From IMG/VR virus record IMGVR_UViG_3300000227_000008, positions 9,326-43,496 of that record: a stretch of 34,171 nt of DNA. One strand, 5' to 3'. A program made the translations under genes and the position numbers. A model generated the notes under the pieces. It did no database searches, was not told the origin of the DNA, and saw only the letters and a list, made by a program, of their open reading frames with translations. Origin of the DNA: a virus. Below, piece after piece: positions 1-6,964 of this stretch; within the stretch, counting starts at the first letter, position 1; every line of letters starts with the position of its first letter.

Positions 1-586
1 TGGCTCAGAATCCTTCTCAATGCGTTTTAGGGCCATTCACGAGGTTGGTTTGGAAAGAACCTGACATCAACTCACGAAATAAGCTCATCAAACAGCTTCT
101 GAGGATGGGTTGGAAGCCATGCACATTCACTGACAAGGGCAGCCCCAAGCTCACATACAAGAATGAGTTTAATGAAGTTGTGCCTGTCCCTTCCCTAGAG
201 GAATTTGAATTTGGAAAACTCATCGCACTCTACTTCGTCTACGGCCACAGACTTGGCCTTGTTAAAGGACTTATTGAAAACGTTAGGGCTGATGGTAGAA
301 TATCGGCTCAAGCAATTACCAACGGAACTAACACAGGAAGAATGCAACATCGCGTGGTTGCAAACTTCCCAAGAGTTAAGAGCTTTCTTGGACACGAGAT
401 TCGGGAGCTACTCTGCGTACCAGCAGAAAGGGCTATGGTCGGAGCGGATTTGTCAGGACTCGAGCTCCGAACTCTCGCCCATCGAATGAACGATGAAGAG
501 TACACTCGTAAACTTCTTGAGGAGGATATTCACACTGTCAATCAACATGCTGCTGGATTGCCTACAAGAGACAACGCTAAGACCTT
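1..586 (+). CDS. T7-family DNA polymerase (family A), exon 1, 5' end outside window
   Basis: Replicative DNA polymerase of the phage. The frame is open from base 3 (reading AQNPSQ...) with no start, so the gene begins left of the window. Visible in this exon are the thumb/palm region, the GRISAQ and NTGRMQHR stretches, motif A (GADLSGLELRTLAHRM, with the metal-binding Asp) and the first half of motif B (LPTRDNAKT). The order and spacing match the C-terminal half of T7 gp5. The exon ends after the second base of a Phe codon at 586. If unspliced, translation would run only to a stop at 606-608, just inside the intron. The 3'-5' exonuclease domain, if present, lies outside the window. Exon 2 is 949-1447. 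Confidence 0.95.
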
Positions 587-948
587 TGGCCTTAATAGAG
601 GTCTATAAACTCATTGAATTCAGGGGAACTCTTATTGATTAAGACAATCCTGAGCGAAGCTTTCCAATCTCATAAGCCTTCTTATTTTAGGAGGTATTAT
701 GAAAACATGCAGAATCTGTGGAACAGAAAAACACGAATCGAATAAAATACAATGCAACGCCAGAAGAACTTAGGCTTATTGCAGATTGGATTGAACGTGC
801 AACGACTATCCCGGAAGGGAGTAGGGTCGAGTGACCCGAAGCGGTGAGCCTCTAGAAATAGAGTGATGATATAGTCTGATCTATACGGCGACGTATAGCT
901 GGATTAAATATCCGGGGGGAGATTAACGACCTCCCCTGAACATCAATG
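587..948 (+). ncRNA. Group I self-splicing intron (IA-like) in the DNA polymerase gene
   Basis: Removing 587-948 joins AKT(F) to IYGFLYGAG and restores motif B of T7-type polymerases. The 5' splice site is supported by a P1 helix: exon AGACCTT (580-586) pairs with intron GAGGTCT (598-604), with the diagnostic U.G pair at 586/598. The intron ends in G (948), as group I introns do. P7 strands GACTAT (804-809) and ATAGTC (871-876) are clear. Local hairpins lie at 824-837, 851-863 and 881-898 (CTATAC/GTATAG). The intron carries remains of a homing endonuclease at 699-834. Introns in polymerase genes of T7-like phages (for example phages PhiI and W31) are known. Splicing itself is inferred. Confidence 0.9.
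699..834 (+). pseudogene. Degenerate intron-encoded HNH-type homing endonuclease (both ends left, middle deleted)
   Basis: A good ribosome binding site (TAGGAGG, 688-694) precedes an ATG at 699. The 24-codon frame starts MKTCRICGTEKHESN, which looks like the first Cys-x-x-Cys of the N-terminal zinc finger of phage HNH endonucleases, and stops at 771-773. In the +1 frame, 751-834 reads NATPEELRLIADWIE and ends TIPEGSRVE before a TGA at 832-834. That segment resembles the C-terminal end of such endonucleases and overlaps the P7 region of the intron, a usual place for the open reading frame to end. The catalytic core is missing, so the frame looks like an internal deletion that left the termini out of phase near 744-751. 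The family assignment rests on short motifs only. Confidence 0.65.
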
Positions 949-1447
949 TATTTACGGCTTCTTGTACGGAGCAGGGGATGCCAAGATCGGTACAATTGTA
1001 GGAGGTAGCAGCAAGAAGGGTAAACAACTGAGAGAACGTTTCCTGTCTCAGCTTCCAGCCCTTGACAAACTCATCAAACAAGTTAAAATGGCCTCCAAGA
1101 GAGGCTTCCTTAAAGGGATCGATGGAAGGAAGTTGTGGATGAGACGTGATGAAGAAGGGGATGTAAAAGATCATACAGCCCTCAATGTTCTTCTTCAGTC
1201 TGATGGATCAATTATTTTCAAAGTGAGCTTGTTGTATGTTGACAAGTTCATCCTAAAGAGGTATAATGATGTAAAATTACTTATTAGCTACCACGACGAA
1301 CTTCAACTAGAAGTTCCTGAACATTTAGCAGAGGAAGTAGGAAAGAAAGTGGTGAAGTGTTTTGAAGCAGCAGGAAAGTTCCTGAAAGTTAATTGTCCCA
1401 TCTCTGGGGAATTCAAGGTTGGTAAAAACTGGAGTGAGTGTCACTAA
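949..1447 (+). CDS. T7-family DNA polymerase, exon 2
   Basis: This completes the polymerase begun in 1-586. It starts with the rest of motif B (IYGFLYGAGDAKIG), then GGSSKKGKQLRERF, the GFLKGIDGRKLWMR segment, and motif C (SYHDELQLEV, with the catalytic His-Asp-Glu). It ends GKNWSECH, closely like the GPNWAICH end of T7 gp5. The stop TAA (1445-1447) overlaps the ATG of the next gene. Without splicing, the first ATG in this frame would be internal, so the segment makes no sense as a separate gene. Metal and nucleotide binding residues of motifs A, B and C are all present once the exons are joined, so the enzyme should be active. Confidence 0.95.
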
Positions 1448-1644
1448 TGACCGAAATTAAAGAGCTATATGAGACAGTGTATCACGATACCTATGTTGAT
1501 TACGTATTTAAAGGATATATTGAAAAGTATCCTCAAGAGGAAGGCATTATTTGCGTTATACATGGGCATGAAGTAATGAAACTCTGGAAAGAAGAAGCTG
1601 AAGCCCTTATTGAGCTACTCACTGTACTGAAGGAGAAAGTGTAA
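1447..1644 (+). CDS. Small hypothetical phage protein (65 aa)
   Basis: Starts at an ATG that overlaps the polymerase stop (TAATG). GGAG at 1431-1434 is upstream. A GTG at 1438 in the same frame is too close to that site to be the better start. The protein is acidic and helix-rich, beginning MTEIKELYETVYHDTY and ending with a Leu/Glu-rich helix. No known family is recognised. Its stop overlaps the ATG of the following frame-disrupted gene, so it is likely translationally coupled in the replication operon. Confidence 0.75.
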   Translation: MTEIKELYETVYHDTYVDYVFKGYIEKYPQEEGIICVIHGHEVMKLWKEEAEALIELLTVLKEKV

Positions 1645-1998
1645 TGAACGCTAAACAACAAAAATATCTGGTTGATCGTATTAACGACATTTCTAGGGAG
1701 AAGAGATATAAGATTGAAATGAAATGTTTCCTAGTAGATTCTGAAAAATTTATTGAAGACGTTAATAAATGCCTAATTAAACCGATTGTAAAAACAAATT
1801 GATAAATACAAAGACCTTTATCTTGTTTTTAACTATAATGAGGCATACAAAGAAGAAATGGATGCTTTTGAAAAGGAGAAAAATGAGAAACTGAAACGGC
1901 TTAAAGATCATACTCAGAGATGCATTGACGAAGTAATGCTTGGCGACTCTGAGAACGCATTTAACATTCTTAAATCATTTGAAGAATTTGGAGAATAA
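1644..1998 (+). pseudogene. Hypothetical gene split by a +1 frame change near 1791-1800
   Basis: An ATG at 1644 (overlapping the previous stop) opens a 52-codon frame ending at TGA 1800-1802. The +1 frame then continues without a break from about 1792 to TAA at 1996-1998, reading IDKYKDLYLVFNYNEAYK and ending LKSFEEFGE. Both halves have the same Lys/Glu-rich, helical character, and the second half has no start codon with a ribosome site near its beginning. Skipping one A in the A5 run at 1790-1794 gives one protein of about 117 residues. This may be a true mutation, a sequencing error in a homopolymer, or a programmed frameshift. No function is recognised. Confidence 0.6.
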
Positions 1999-2000
1999 GT

Positions 2001-2675
2001 ATGTCCCTTAAAATCAAACAATCTTCTGCTAAGAAATCCAATGGCCGTGTAGCAGACGGCACCTATCTCGCCCGTATTGTCCAAATCATTGACATGGGTG
2101 AGCAACTGCAAACTGACTACGCCACTGGCGAAGCTAAGACATGGAATGATGGCAAGCCCATGTACAAGCCCGAAATCATGGTGACGTTCGAGTTTCCCTC
2201 TGAACGCATCGAGATTGACGGAGAGAGCCGCCCTCGTTGGCAGAGCAAGAATTATGTAGCTTCCCTCCACGAGAAGAGCGCATTGTTCGGACTCATCAAG
2301 GCAGCAGACCCTAAAGCCAATCCCAAGGCTTACGACGTAGCAAAACTGATTGGTAAGCCTGTAATGGTGACTGTTGGCTCTACATCTTCTGGCAATGCCA
2401 AGATTAGCAATGTTGTAGGCGTCCCTGCTGGCATTCCTGTTCCAGCCCTTGAGAACGATCCTAAAGTGTTCGACATGAACGAGCCTGACATGGAAGTGTG
2501 GGATAACATGCTCAAGTGGGTGAAGGACAAGATTAAGGAGTCTCCTTCCTTCCGTGGCTCTAAGCTGGAAGAACTTGAACTCTCTCCTGAACATGAATCT
2601 CGCCCTGTTTCCAAGAAGAAGCCAAAGCTTGAGGAAGAGCAGGAAGATAGTTTTGAAGATGAAATCCCGTTCTGA
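2001..2675 (+). CDS. Single-stranded DNA-binding-like protein (224 aa)
   Basis: The N-terminal two thirds (about residues 15-150) look like a beta-rich DNA-binding core, starting GRVADGTYLARIVQIIDMG. This is followed by a lysine-rich linker and a strongly acidic tail ending EDSFEDEIPF. An acidic tail closing with an IPF tip is the hallmark by which bacterial SSB docks partner proteins, and T7 gp2.5 has a similar acidic tail ending in Phe. Its place between DNA polymerase and 5'-3' exonuclease fits a replication role. GGAG at 1990-1993 precedes the ATG. The fold assignment is inference from composition and tail; it could be another replication accessory protein. Confidence 0.65.
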   Translation: MSLKIKQSSAKKSNGRVADGTYLARIVQIIDMGEQLQTDYATGEAKTWNDGKPMYKPEIMVTFEFPSERIEIDGESRPRWQSKNYVASLHEKSALFGLIKAADPKANPKAYDVAKLIGKPVMVTVGSTSSGNAKISNVVGVPAGIPVPALENDPKVFDMNEPDMEVWDNMLKWVKDKIKESPSFRGSKLEELELSPEHESRPVSKKKPKLEEEQEDSFEDEIPF

Positions 2676-2687
2676 TAAGGAGTTATC

Positions 2688-2990
2688 ATGAGCAGAAGCA
2701 TGAAAGAGTTTGAGTTTGAGTGGCGTGGCATTGAGTTTGTAGCCACTGATGTTTCCTACTACCCAGGAAGTCCGGGGCGTATGTACATGAGTAATGGTGA
2801 TCCCGGCTATCCTCCTGATCCCGCTGATGTAGACTACAGTGGCATCTTCCTCTCATGTGACACTTCCTATTCCCTCAATCTCCTTGAGATTGCAGAGAAT
2901 AAGTATTGCGACAGGTTGGACGAAGCCCTGTACAATGCCATCGTTGATTATTACAATGATGCTGGAGAATTTTATGATGAGGACTTCTAA
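2688..2990 (+). CDS. Hypothetical acidic protein (100 aa)
   Basis: A perfect AAGGAG site lies just upstream of the ATG. The protein is rich in Asp, Glu and Tyr, with a Pro/Gly-rich middle (YYPGSPGRMYMSNGDPGYPP) and an acidic C-terminal end (YNDAGEFYDEDF). It has no transmembrane stretch and no motif I recognise. It sits between the SSB-like gene and another small gene, with the TAA stop directly abutting the next ATG. Confidence 0.75.
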   Translation: MSRSMKEFEFEWRGIEFVATDVSYYPGSPGRMYMSNGDPGYPPDPADVDYSGIFLSCDTSYSLNLLEIAENKYCDRLDEALYNAIVDYYNDAGEFYDEDF

Positions 2991-3272
2991 ATGAGCAAGC
3001 ACACGCCGGGGCCGTGGGCTGTAAATCGCTACATCACTTCAGGAAATCAGTCCCTTGGATTCCATATCACAGGCCCGCGTGATGGCAGCGTGTCGCCTGT
3101 ATGCGTTGGCGAAGATACCGGATATGGCGAGATTGACGCCAACGCCCGCCTTATCGCAGCCGCTCCTGAGTTGCTAGAGGCGCTGAAGAAGGCAGTAAAT
3201 CGCCAAGGGTTTACTAATGCTGAGTTAATAACAGCCCGAGCCGTTATCGCAAAAGCAGAAGGAAATTCCTAA
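2991..3272 (+). CDS. Small conserved phage protein with HTPGPW / ANARLIAAAPELLEAL motifs (93 aa)
   Basis: Begins MSKHTPGPWAV and has the stretch DANARLIAAAPELLEALKKA near residues 49-68. Both are hallmarks of a small protein family that is widespread in phages and prophages of Gram-negative bacteria and whose function is unknown. GAGGA precedes the start. The stop overlaps the ATG of the exonuclease gene (TAATG). GC content looks higher than in its neighbours, which may point to separate acquisition, but this was judged by eye. Confidence 0.75.
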   Translation: MSKHTPGPWAVNRYITSGNQSLGFHITGPRDGSVSPVCVGEDTGYGEIDANARLIAAAPELLEALKKAVNRQGFTNAELITARAVIAKAEGNS

Positions 3273-4141
3273 TGTCCCTTAAACTAAAGGCTAAAGACAA
3301 GCCAACAGCGAAAGACGGACAAGGGGCAATTCATGGACGAGTTGCAATTATCGACGCTGATCCTCTTGTCTATCGTATTGGCTTTGCCTGCCAGAAAACC
3401 ATCCACACCAAGGACGGAGTGGATTTTAGAAACAAGACGGAGATGAAGGAGATTCTAGGAGAGGATGCAGAAGCAGACAGCACAAGAGTGGAAGTGGAGG
3501 ACAAATCCCATGCCTTTCACTCTGTCAACCTCATCATCGATACAATCCTAGAAGAAACTTCTTCTTCACGTTACGAACTCTATCTCACTGGAAAAGATAA
3601 TTTCCGTAAAGAATTAGCTGTAACGGCTGAATATAAAGGAAACAGGAACAAGCTACATAAACCTGTCCTTTATGACGAGATAAGAAACTTCCTCATTAAC
3701 AGGCACAATGCCATTGTCATTGACGGAATGGAAGCAGACGATATGTGCTCCATCCGCCACACTCAGGAGAAAGACTGTGTTATTTGTTCAACAGACAAAG
3801 ACCTTGACATGCTTCCCGGCCTTCATTACAATTATGCCAAAGCGAGGCTTTACATGGTGGAATGTAAAGAAGGAATGTTAAACTTCTATTCCCAAATCCT
3901 TACAGGGGATACAACGGACAACATCAAAGGGATTTATGGGATTGGAAAGAAGAAAGCTCAAGCCCTCCTAGCTGGATGTGAAACAGAAGAGGATTGTTTC
4001 CATGTAGTTATGCAAGCATACAATGATCATTATGGAGAAGAGAAAGGTATCGAGCGTCTCTCTGAGACAGCAGCCCTCCTTTGGATGCTGAGAGAAGAGA
4101 AAGAGCTTTGGACTCCTGAGTTAGTGGGGAAGTATTACTGA
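3272..4141 (+). CDS. 5'-3' exonuclease (T7 gp6 / FEN-like, 289 aa)
   Basis: Metal-dependent 5'-3' exonuclease, which in T7-like phages removes RNA primers and degrades host DNA. Conserved acidic clusters are in order: VAIIDADPLVYR (Asp 28 and 30), EYKGNR, IDGMEADDM, CSTDKDLDMLPG and TGDTTDNIKGIYGIGKKKA. The last is the helix-hairpin-helix-type segment that follows the final metal-binding Asp pair. The length is close to T7 gp6. The start ATG overlaps the previous stop, and the stop overlaps the next ATG (TGATG), so the gene is coupled at both ends. All expected active-site residues appear present. Confidence 0.88.
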   Translation: MSLKLKAKDKPTAKDGQGAIHGRVAIIDADPLVYRIGFACQKTIHTKDGVDFRNKTEMKEILGEDAEADSTRVEVEDKSHAFHSVNLIIDTILEETSSSRYELYLTGKDNFRKELAVTAEYKGNRNKLHKPVLYDEIRNFLINRHNAIVIDGMEADDMCSIRHTQEKDCVICSTDKDLDMLPGLHYNYAKARLYMVECKEGMLNFYSQILTGDTTDNIKGIYGIGKKKAQALLAGCETEEDCFHVVMQAYNDHYGEEKGIERLSETAALLWMLREEKELWTPELVGKYY

Positions 4142-4743
4142 TGAAAGTGCTAGTAGCTTGCGAATACAGCGGGGTTGTTAGAGAAGCCTTTAGAAAAAGA
4201 GGGCACGACGCATGGAGTTGTGATCTACTTCCGTCTGATGACAACTCCCCATATCATTATCAAGGAGACGCCTTTGATATTATTAATGAAGGATGGGATT
4301 TAATGATCGCCCACCCTCCTTGCACTCATATTGCAGTTAGCGGAGGCAGACATTTTGAGAAAAAAAGAAAAGATGGAAGACAGCAAGAAGGTATTGATTT
4401 ATTCATGAGGTTTGTTAACGCGCCTATCCCAAAAATCGCTGTTGAAAACCCTGTTTCCATCATGTCTACAGTGTATAGGAAACCGGATCAATACATTCAC
4501 CCGTATTATTTTGGAGACCCTGCAAGTAAGAAAACTTGCTTATGGTTGAAAGGATTGCCTAAACTTCAACCTACGAATATTGTAGAACCTGAGAAGATTG
4601 TAAATAGTAAAGGGAAGGTGTATGACAAATGGTGGTATGAAACCTGTTCCCTTCCTCTTTCGATTCGTGGAAAAGTGAGAAGCAAAACATTCCAAGGCAT
4701 TGCTGATGCGATGGCAGAACAATGGGGAAATTATGATGAATGA
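4141..4743 (+). CDS. Small SAM-dependent DNA methyltransferase-like protein (200 aa)
   Basis: The N-terminus VLVACEYSGVVREAFRKRG looks like the SAM-binding motif I of cytosine methyltransferases. AHPPCTHIAVSG (residues 57-68) carries the Pro-Pro-Cys of motif IV, and VENPVSIM near residue 97 matches the Glu-Asn motif VI. It is much shorter than a standard cytosine-5 methyltransferase and has no obvious target-recognition domain. Phage proteins of this size are common and usually annotated as DNA methylase. No restriction enzyme is nearby, so protection of phage DNA from host restriction is one possible role. The specific reaction is inferred. Confidence 0.7.
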   Translation: MKVLVACEYSGVVREAFRKRGHDAWSCDLLPSDDNSPYHYQGDAFDIINEGWDLMIAHPPCTHIAVSGGRHFEKKRKDGRQQEGIDLFMRFVNAPIPKIAVENPVSIMSTVYRKPDQYIHPYYFGDPASKKTCLWLKGLPKLQPTNIVEPEKIVNSKGKVYDKWWYETCSLPLSIRGKVRSKTFQGIADAMAEQWGNYDE

Positions 4744-4870
4744 GGAAGATGATTTCGAAATTGATGAACTGAGCTTAGAGGATTGGGTGAGAGAATTTCC
4801 TGATCAAGCTGCCAAGGCAATCAGGAAGAAATCCTTTCTTCTTGACGAAGTGATGGGAGTTAATCGATAG
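4736..4870 (+). CDS. Small acidic hypothetical protein (44 aa)
   Basis: A short frame overlaps the end of the methyltransferase gene. ATG at 4736 (or the adjacent one at 4733) follows GGGGAAA at 4725-4731. The product begins MNEEDDFEIDELSLEDW and ends SFLLDEVMGVNR. The overlapping arrangement and the ribosome site support expression. No family is recognised. Confidence 0.55.
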   Translation: MNEEDDFEIDELSLEDWVREFPDQAAKAIRKKSFLLDEVMGVNR

Positions 4871-4917
4871 ATTCAGCGTCTTTGTCGCTGGATTGAGTTT
4901 CAAGTGGAGGACAACTG

Positions 4918-5124
4918 ATGTACACGCTTAAAATTGATTATGATGACGCTCAAAAGATTGTTGTCAGCATCCTAACTGATTTCTTTGATGATGTAGTTAA
5001 TGGTTCCTATTGTGAAAATGAGGAAGAGCGTATTGAGCTTGCTGAAGCTCTGATGAGAGTACTTCAGCACTTTACAGTTTTTGAACAAATGGCAGAAATT
5101 ATTGAAAAGGTGTATGACCTATGA
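4918..5124 (+). CDS. Small hypothetical protein (68 aa)
   Basis: Preceded by GGAGGA at 4904-4909. The product is acidic and helical (begins MYTLKIDYDDAQKIVV, ends EIIEKVYDL). The 47 bases before it hold only a short hairpin (about 4871-4893) and the ribosome site. The ATGA overlap with the next gene suggests coupled translation. No function is recognised. Confidence 0.75.
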   Translation: MYTLKIDYDDAQKIVVSILTDFFDDVVNGSYCENEEERIELAEALMRVLQHFTVFEQMAEIIEKVYDL

Positions 5125-5324
5125 TTGAGACAACTACTGTAGTTCGTTTCACCAACGAATACGATAAGGTGATGTTGGAGCTAAACCTCACTGACCAACA
5201 TTGGTCTATTGAAAACGGGAACGATTACGAAATGAACACCCTAGTGTCATTAGCAGACCTTGTAATGCTTAAAGAAGACCTCGAAGATTGGATTGAGCAG
5301 AAAAAGAAAGAAGTGTGGAAATGA
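5121..5324 (+). CDS. Small hypothetical protein (67 aa)
   Basis: Overlaps the previous stop (ATGA). The N-terminal half looks like a small beta structure (TTTVVRFTNEYDKVMLELNL), followed by an acidic helix ending EDWIEQKKKEVWK. No family is recognised. Its stop overlaps the ATG of the HNH nuclease gene. Confidence 0.72.
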   Translation: MIETTTVVRFTNEYDKVMLELNLTDQHWSIENGNDYEMNTLVSLADLVMLKEDLEDWIEQKKKEVWK

Positions 5325-5674
5325 GCAAAAGAACTCCTCCTTGCAAAGCCCATCCAGAATGGACTGAGGCCCGCTGTAGGCAGTTTGTACGCTCTGCATT
5401 ACGTTCGGCATGGCAGAGGTGGCCTCCTAAGTGGGAAGCTCTCAGAATGGCTTCAAAGCCCGTTAAAGGCAAGAGGTACAAGACAGAGTATCAATGTGCC
5501 CATTGCAAGGAATGGTTCAAGGCAGCAGAAGTTCAAGTGGATCACATTGTTCCAGCAGGAAGTGACGCTGATTGGAACAAATTCATTGAAGGACTTTTTG
5601 TAGGGGTTGATAAACTTCAAGTGTTGTGTAAACCATGCCATGCCATCAAGACAAAGAAAGAGAGGAAGAAATAA
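5321..5674 (+). CDS. HNH endonuclease (endonuclease VII-like zinc nuclease, 117 aa)
   Basis: Contains CAHCKEWF, then VQVDHIVPAG and LCKPCHAIKTKKE. This is two Cys-x-x-Cys pairs bracketing an Asp-His metal site, the compact HNH pattern common in phage nucleases of the recombination endonuclease VII or packaging-associated type. The basic N-terminus (MSKRTPPCKAHPEW) may bind DNA. A GTG two codons upstream is in frame, but the ATG at 5321 overlaps the preceding stop and is better placed. It sits within the replication arm with normal spacing and lacks homing-endonuclease accessory domains. A resident nuclease (branch resolution or host DNA processing) is more likely than a homing enzyme; this last point is inference. 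Confidence 0.8.
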   Translation: MSKRTPPCKAHPEWTEARCRQFVRSALRSAWQRWPPKWEALRMASKPVKGKRYKTEYQCAHCKEWFKAAEVQVDHIVPAGSDADWNKFIEGLFVGVDKLQVLCKPCHAIKTKKERKK

Positions 5675-6060
5675 TGGAACAGCTTGAATTGTTCTATTCA
5701 TACCCTGAGAAGGATATGTTTGACTATGATGTCAAGAGTTTTTGTGACTACTTGGACATTGTGCAAACACACATCTACCATATGAACAAGGCCAAAGGCT
5801 TTTGGGACACTGAACGAAACAAGGGAGAGCAGATTGCCCTGATTCATTCGGAGCTTTCTGAAATGCTGGAAGGATTGCGACATGGTAATCCTCCCGATGA
5901 TAAAATCCCTGAATTCACTTCCGAAGAGGCAGAACTTGCCGATGTTATTATCCGTGCTCTGGATTATGCTGGTGGTCATGGTATTAATCTCGCTGGAGCG
6001 TTGATGGCAAAGCTGTATTACAACATGTCTCGTCCAGATAAACATGGGAAATCATTTTGA
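5674..6060 (+). CDS. MazG-like nucleotide pyrophosphohydrolase (128 aa)
   Basis: The all-alpha NTP pyrophosphohydrolase signature is visible: EQIALIHSELSEMLEG (paired Glu metal ligands) and, later, EEAELADVIIRALDYAG, followed by LAGALMAKLYYNMSRPDKHG. This is the usual order for MazG-family enzymes, which hydrolyse nucleoside triphosphates to monophosphates. ATG 5674 overlaps the previous stop and follows GAGGAAG. It lies in a nucleotide-metabolism neighbourhood with NrdA/NrdB and a second possible MazG-like protein (6951-7256). Confidence 0.82.
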   Translation: MEQLELFYSYPEKDMFDYDVKSFCDYLDIVQTHIYHMNKAKGFWDTERNKGEQIALIHSELSEMLEGLRHGNPPDDKIPEFTSEEAELADVIIRALDYAGGHGINLAGALMAKLYYNMSRPDKHGKSF

Positions 6061-6812
6061 ACATCTTGCTTTTCGACGTGGAAACAGCCCCTAACCTTGG
6101 CACCATTTGGTCGCTGAAGACAGGAGGCTACATTGGCGTACACAACATCCTAGAAACTTCAAGGGTTATGTGTTACGCTGCTAAATGGTATGGCTCTGAG
6201 GAAATCATTTTCGATAGTGAATATTCTTCAGACCATTACGATGTTGTACGGAGTTTGTGGCAACTGCTTGATGAAGCGGACGCTGTAGTGACGTACAACG
6301 GAGACAGATTTGACAGAGGGGTAATTAATCGTGAGTTTCTACTATATGGTATGGCTCCACCATCCCCATATCACTCTATTGATCTGCTAAAGGTTGTGAG
6401 AAAGCAGTTCAAGTTTGTAAGCAATAAACTCGATCACATTGCCAAAGAACTTGGGATTGGTCAGAAAGAACAGCATGAAGGACATGAACTCTGGCTTAAG
6501 TGCATGAACAAGGATGCAGAAGCATGGAAGACAATGGAGAGATATAACAAGCAGGATGTCCTCCTTCTTGAAGACCTTTACGACCATCTCCTTCCTTGGA
6601 TCAAGAATCATCCCAATCATGGGCTGTATACACGTTCAGAAGAAATGTGTTGCCCCAACTGTGGATCAGTGCATTTGAAGAAGAACGGGATTGAACACAC
6701 TCGTACTCTCTCCTATCAGCGCTATCGTTGTAAAGGATGTGGATGTAATGTCAAAGGAAAGTCTTCCATCTTGACAAAAGAGAAAAGTGGTGCTATCCTT
6801 ACACAATGCTAA
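6057..6812 (+). CDS. DnaQ/RNase H-like 3'-5' exonuclease with C-terminal zinc ribbon (251 aa)
   Basis: DEDD-type exonuclease motifs are in order: LLFDVETAPN (Asp and Glu of motif I), AVVTYNGDRFDRGVINREF (motif II) and ERYNKQDVLLLEDLYDHL (motif III). The C-terminal 50 residues form a four-cysteine zinc ribbon, CCPNCGSVHLKKNG followed by YRCKGCGCNVKG. The start is a TTG at 6057 overlapping the MazG stop, since no ATG lies in this frame nearby. A separate exonuclease alongside a polymerase suggests a repair or DNA-processing role. The zinc ribbon probably binds nucleic acid. Confidence 0.8.
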   Translation: MNILLFDVETAPNLGTIWSLKTGGYIGVHNILETSRVMCYAAKWYGSEEIIFDSEYSSDHYDVVRSLWQLLDEADAVVTYNGDRFDRGVINREFLLYGMAPPSPYHSIDLLKVVRKQFKFVSNKLDHIAKELGIGQKEQHEGHELWLKCMNKDAEAWKTMERYNKQDVLLLEDLYDHLLPWIKNHPNHGLYTRSEEMCCPNCGSVHLKKNGIEHTRTLSYQRYRCKGCGCNVKGKSSILTKEKSGAILTQC

Positions 6813-6964
6813 TCCTCTCCCTAACCCCTGAGCTTAAACGATTCTTAGGGGTGTATAAAGACAAGATAGAAGTAGTAGTGATTAAGGAGACTAAACATCT
6901 CCTTCTTTTGTCTTATGGGCAGACAAAGTTCTTCATAAGGAAGAAAGACCATGAGTTGGGATGA
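6806..6964 (+). CDS. Small basic hypothetical protein (52 aa)
   Basis: ATG 6806 overlaps the exonuclease stop (ATGCTAA). The 52-codon frame runs to TGA 6962-6964, overlapping the start of the next gene. The product begins MLILSLTPELKRFLGVYK and ends FFIRKKDHELG. It would fill an otherwise non-coding gap of about 140 bases in a region where genes are tightly packed. There is no strong ribosome site; termination-reinitiation is plausible. No family is recognised. Confidence 0.5.
   Translation: MLILSLTPELKRFLGVYKDKIEVVVIKETKHLLLLSYGQTKFFIRKKDHELG

Noticed and set aside
1914-2594. A 226-codon open frame on the - strand
   Set aside because: Antisense to the SSB-like gene, which has a good ribosome site, normal spacing and a recognisable acidic tail. 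The reverse frame has no motif or start signal.
4871-4893. Hairpin ATTCAGCG / CGCTGGAT as a terminator
   Set aside because: An eight-pair stem is present, but the following bases (TGAGTTTC) are not a U run, and the downstream genes continue the same packed operon.
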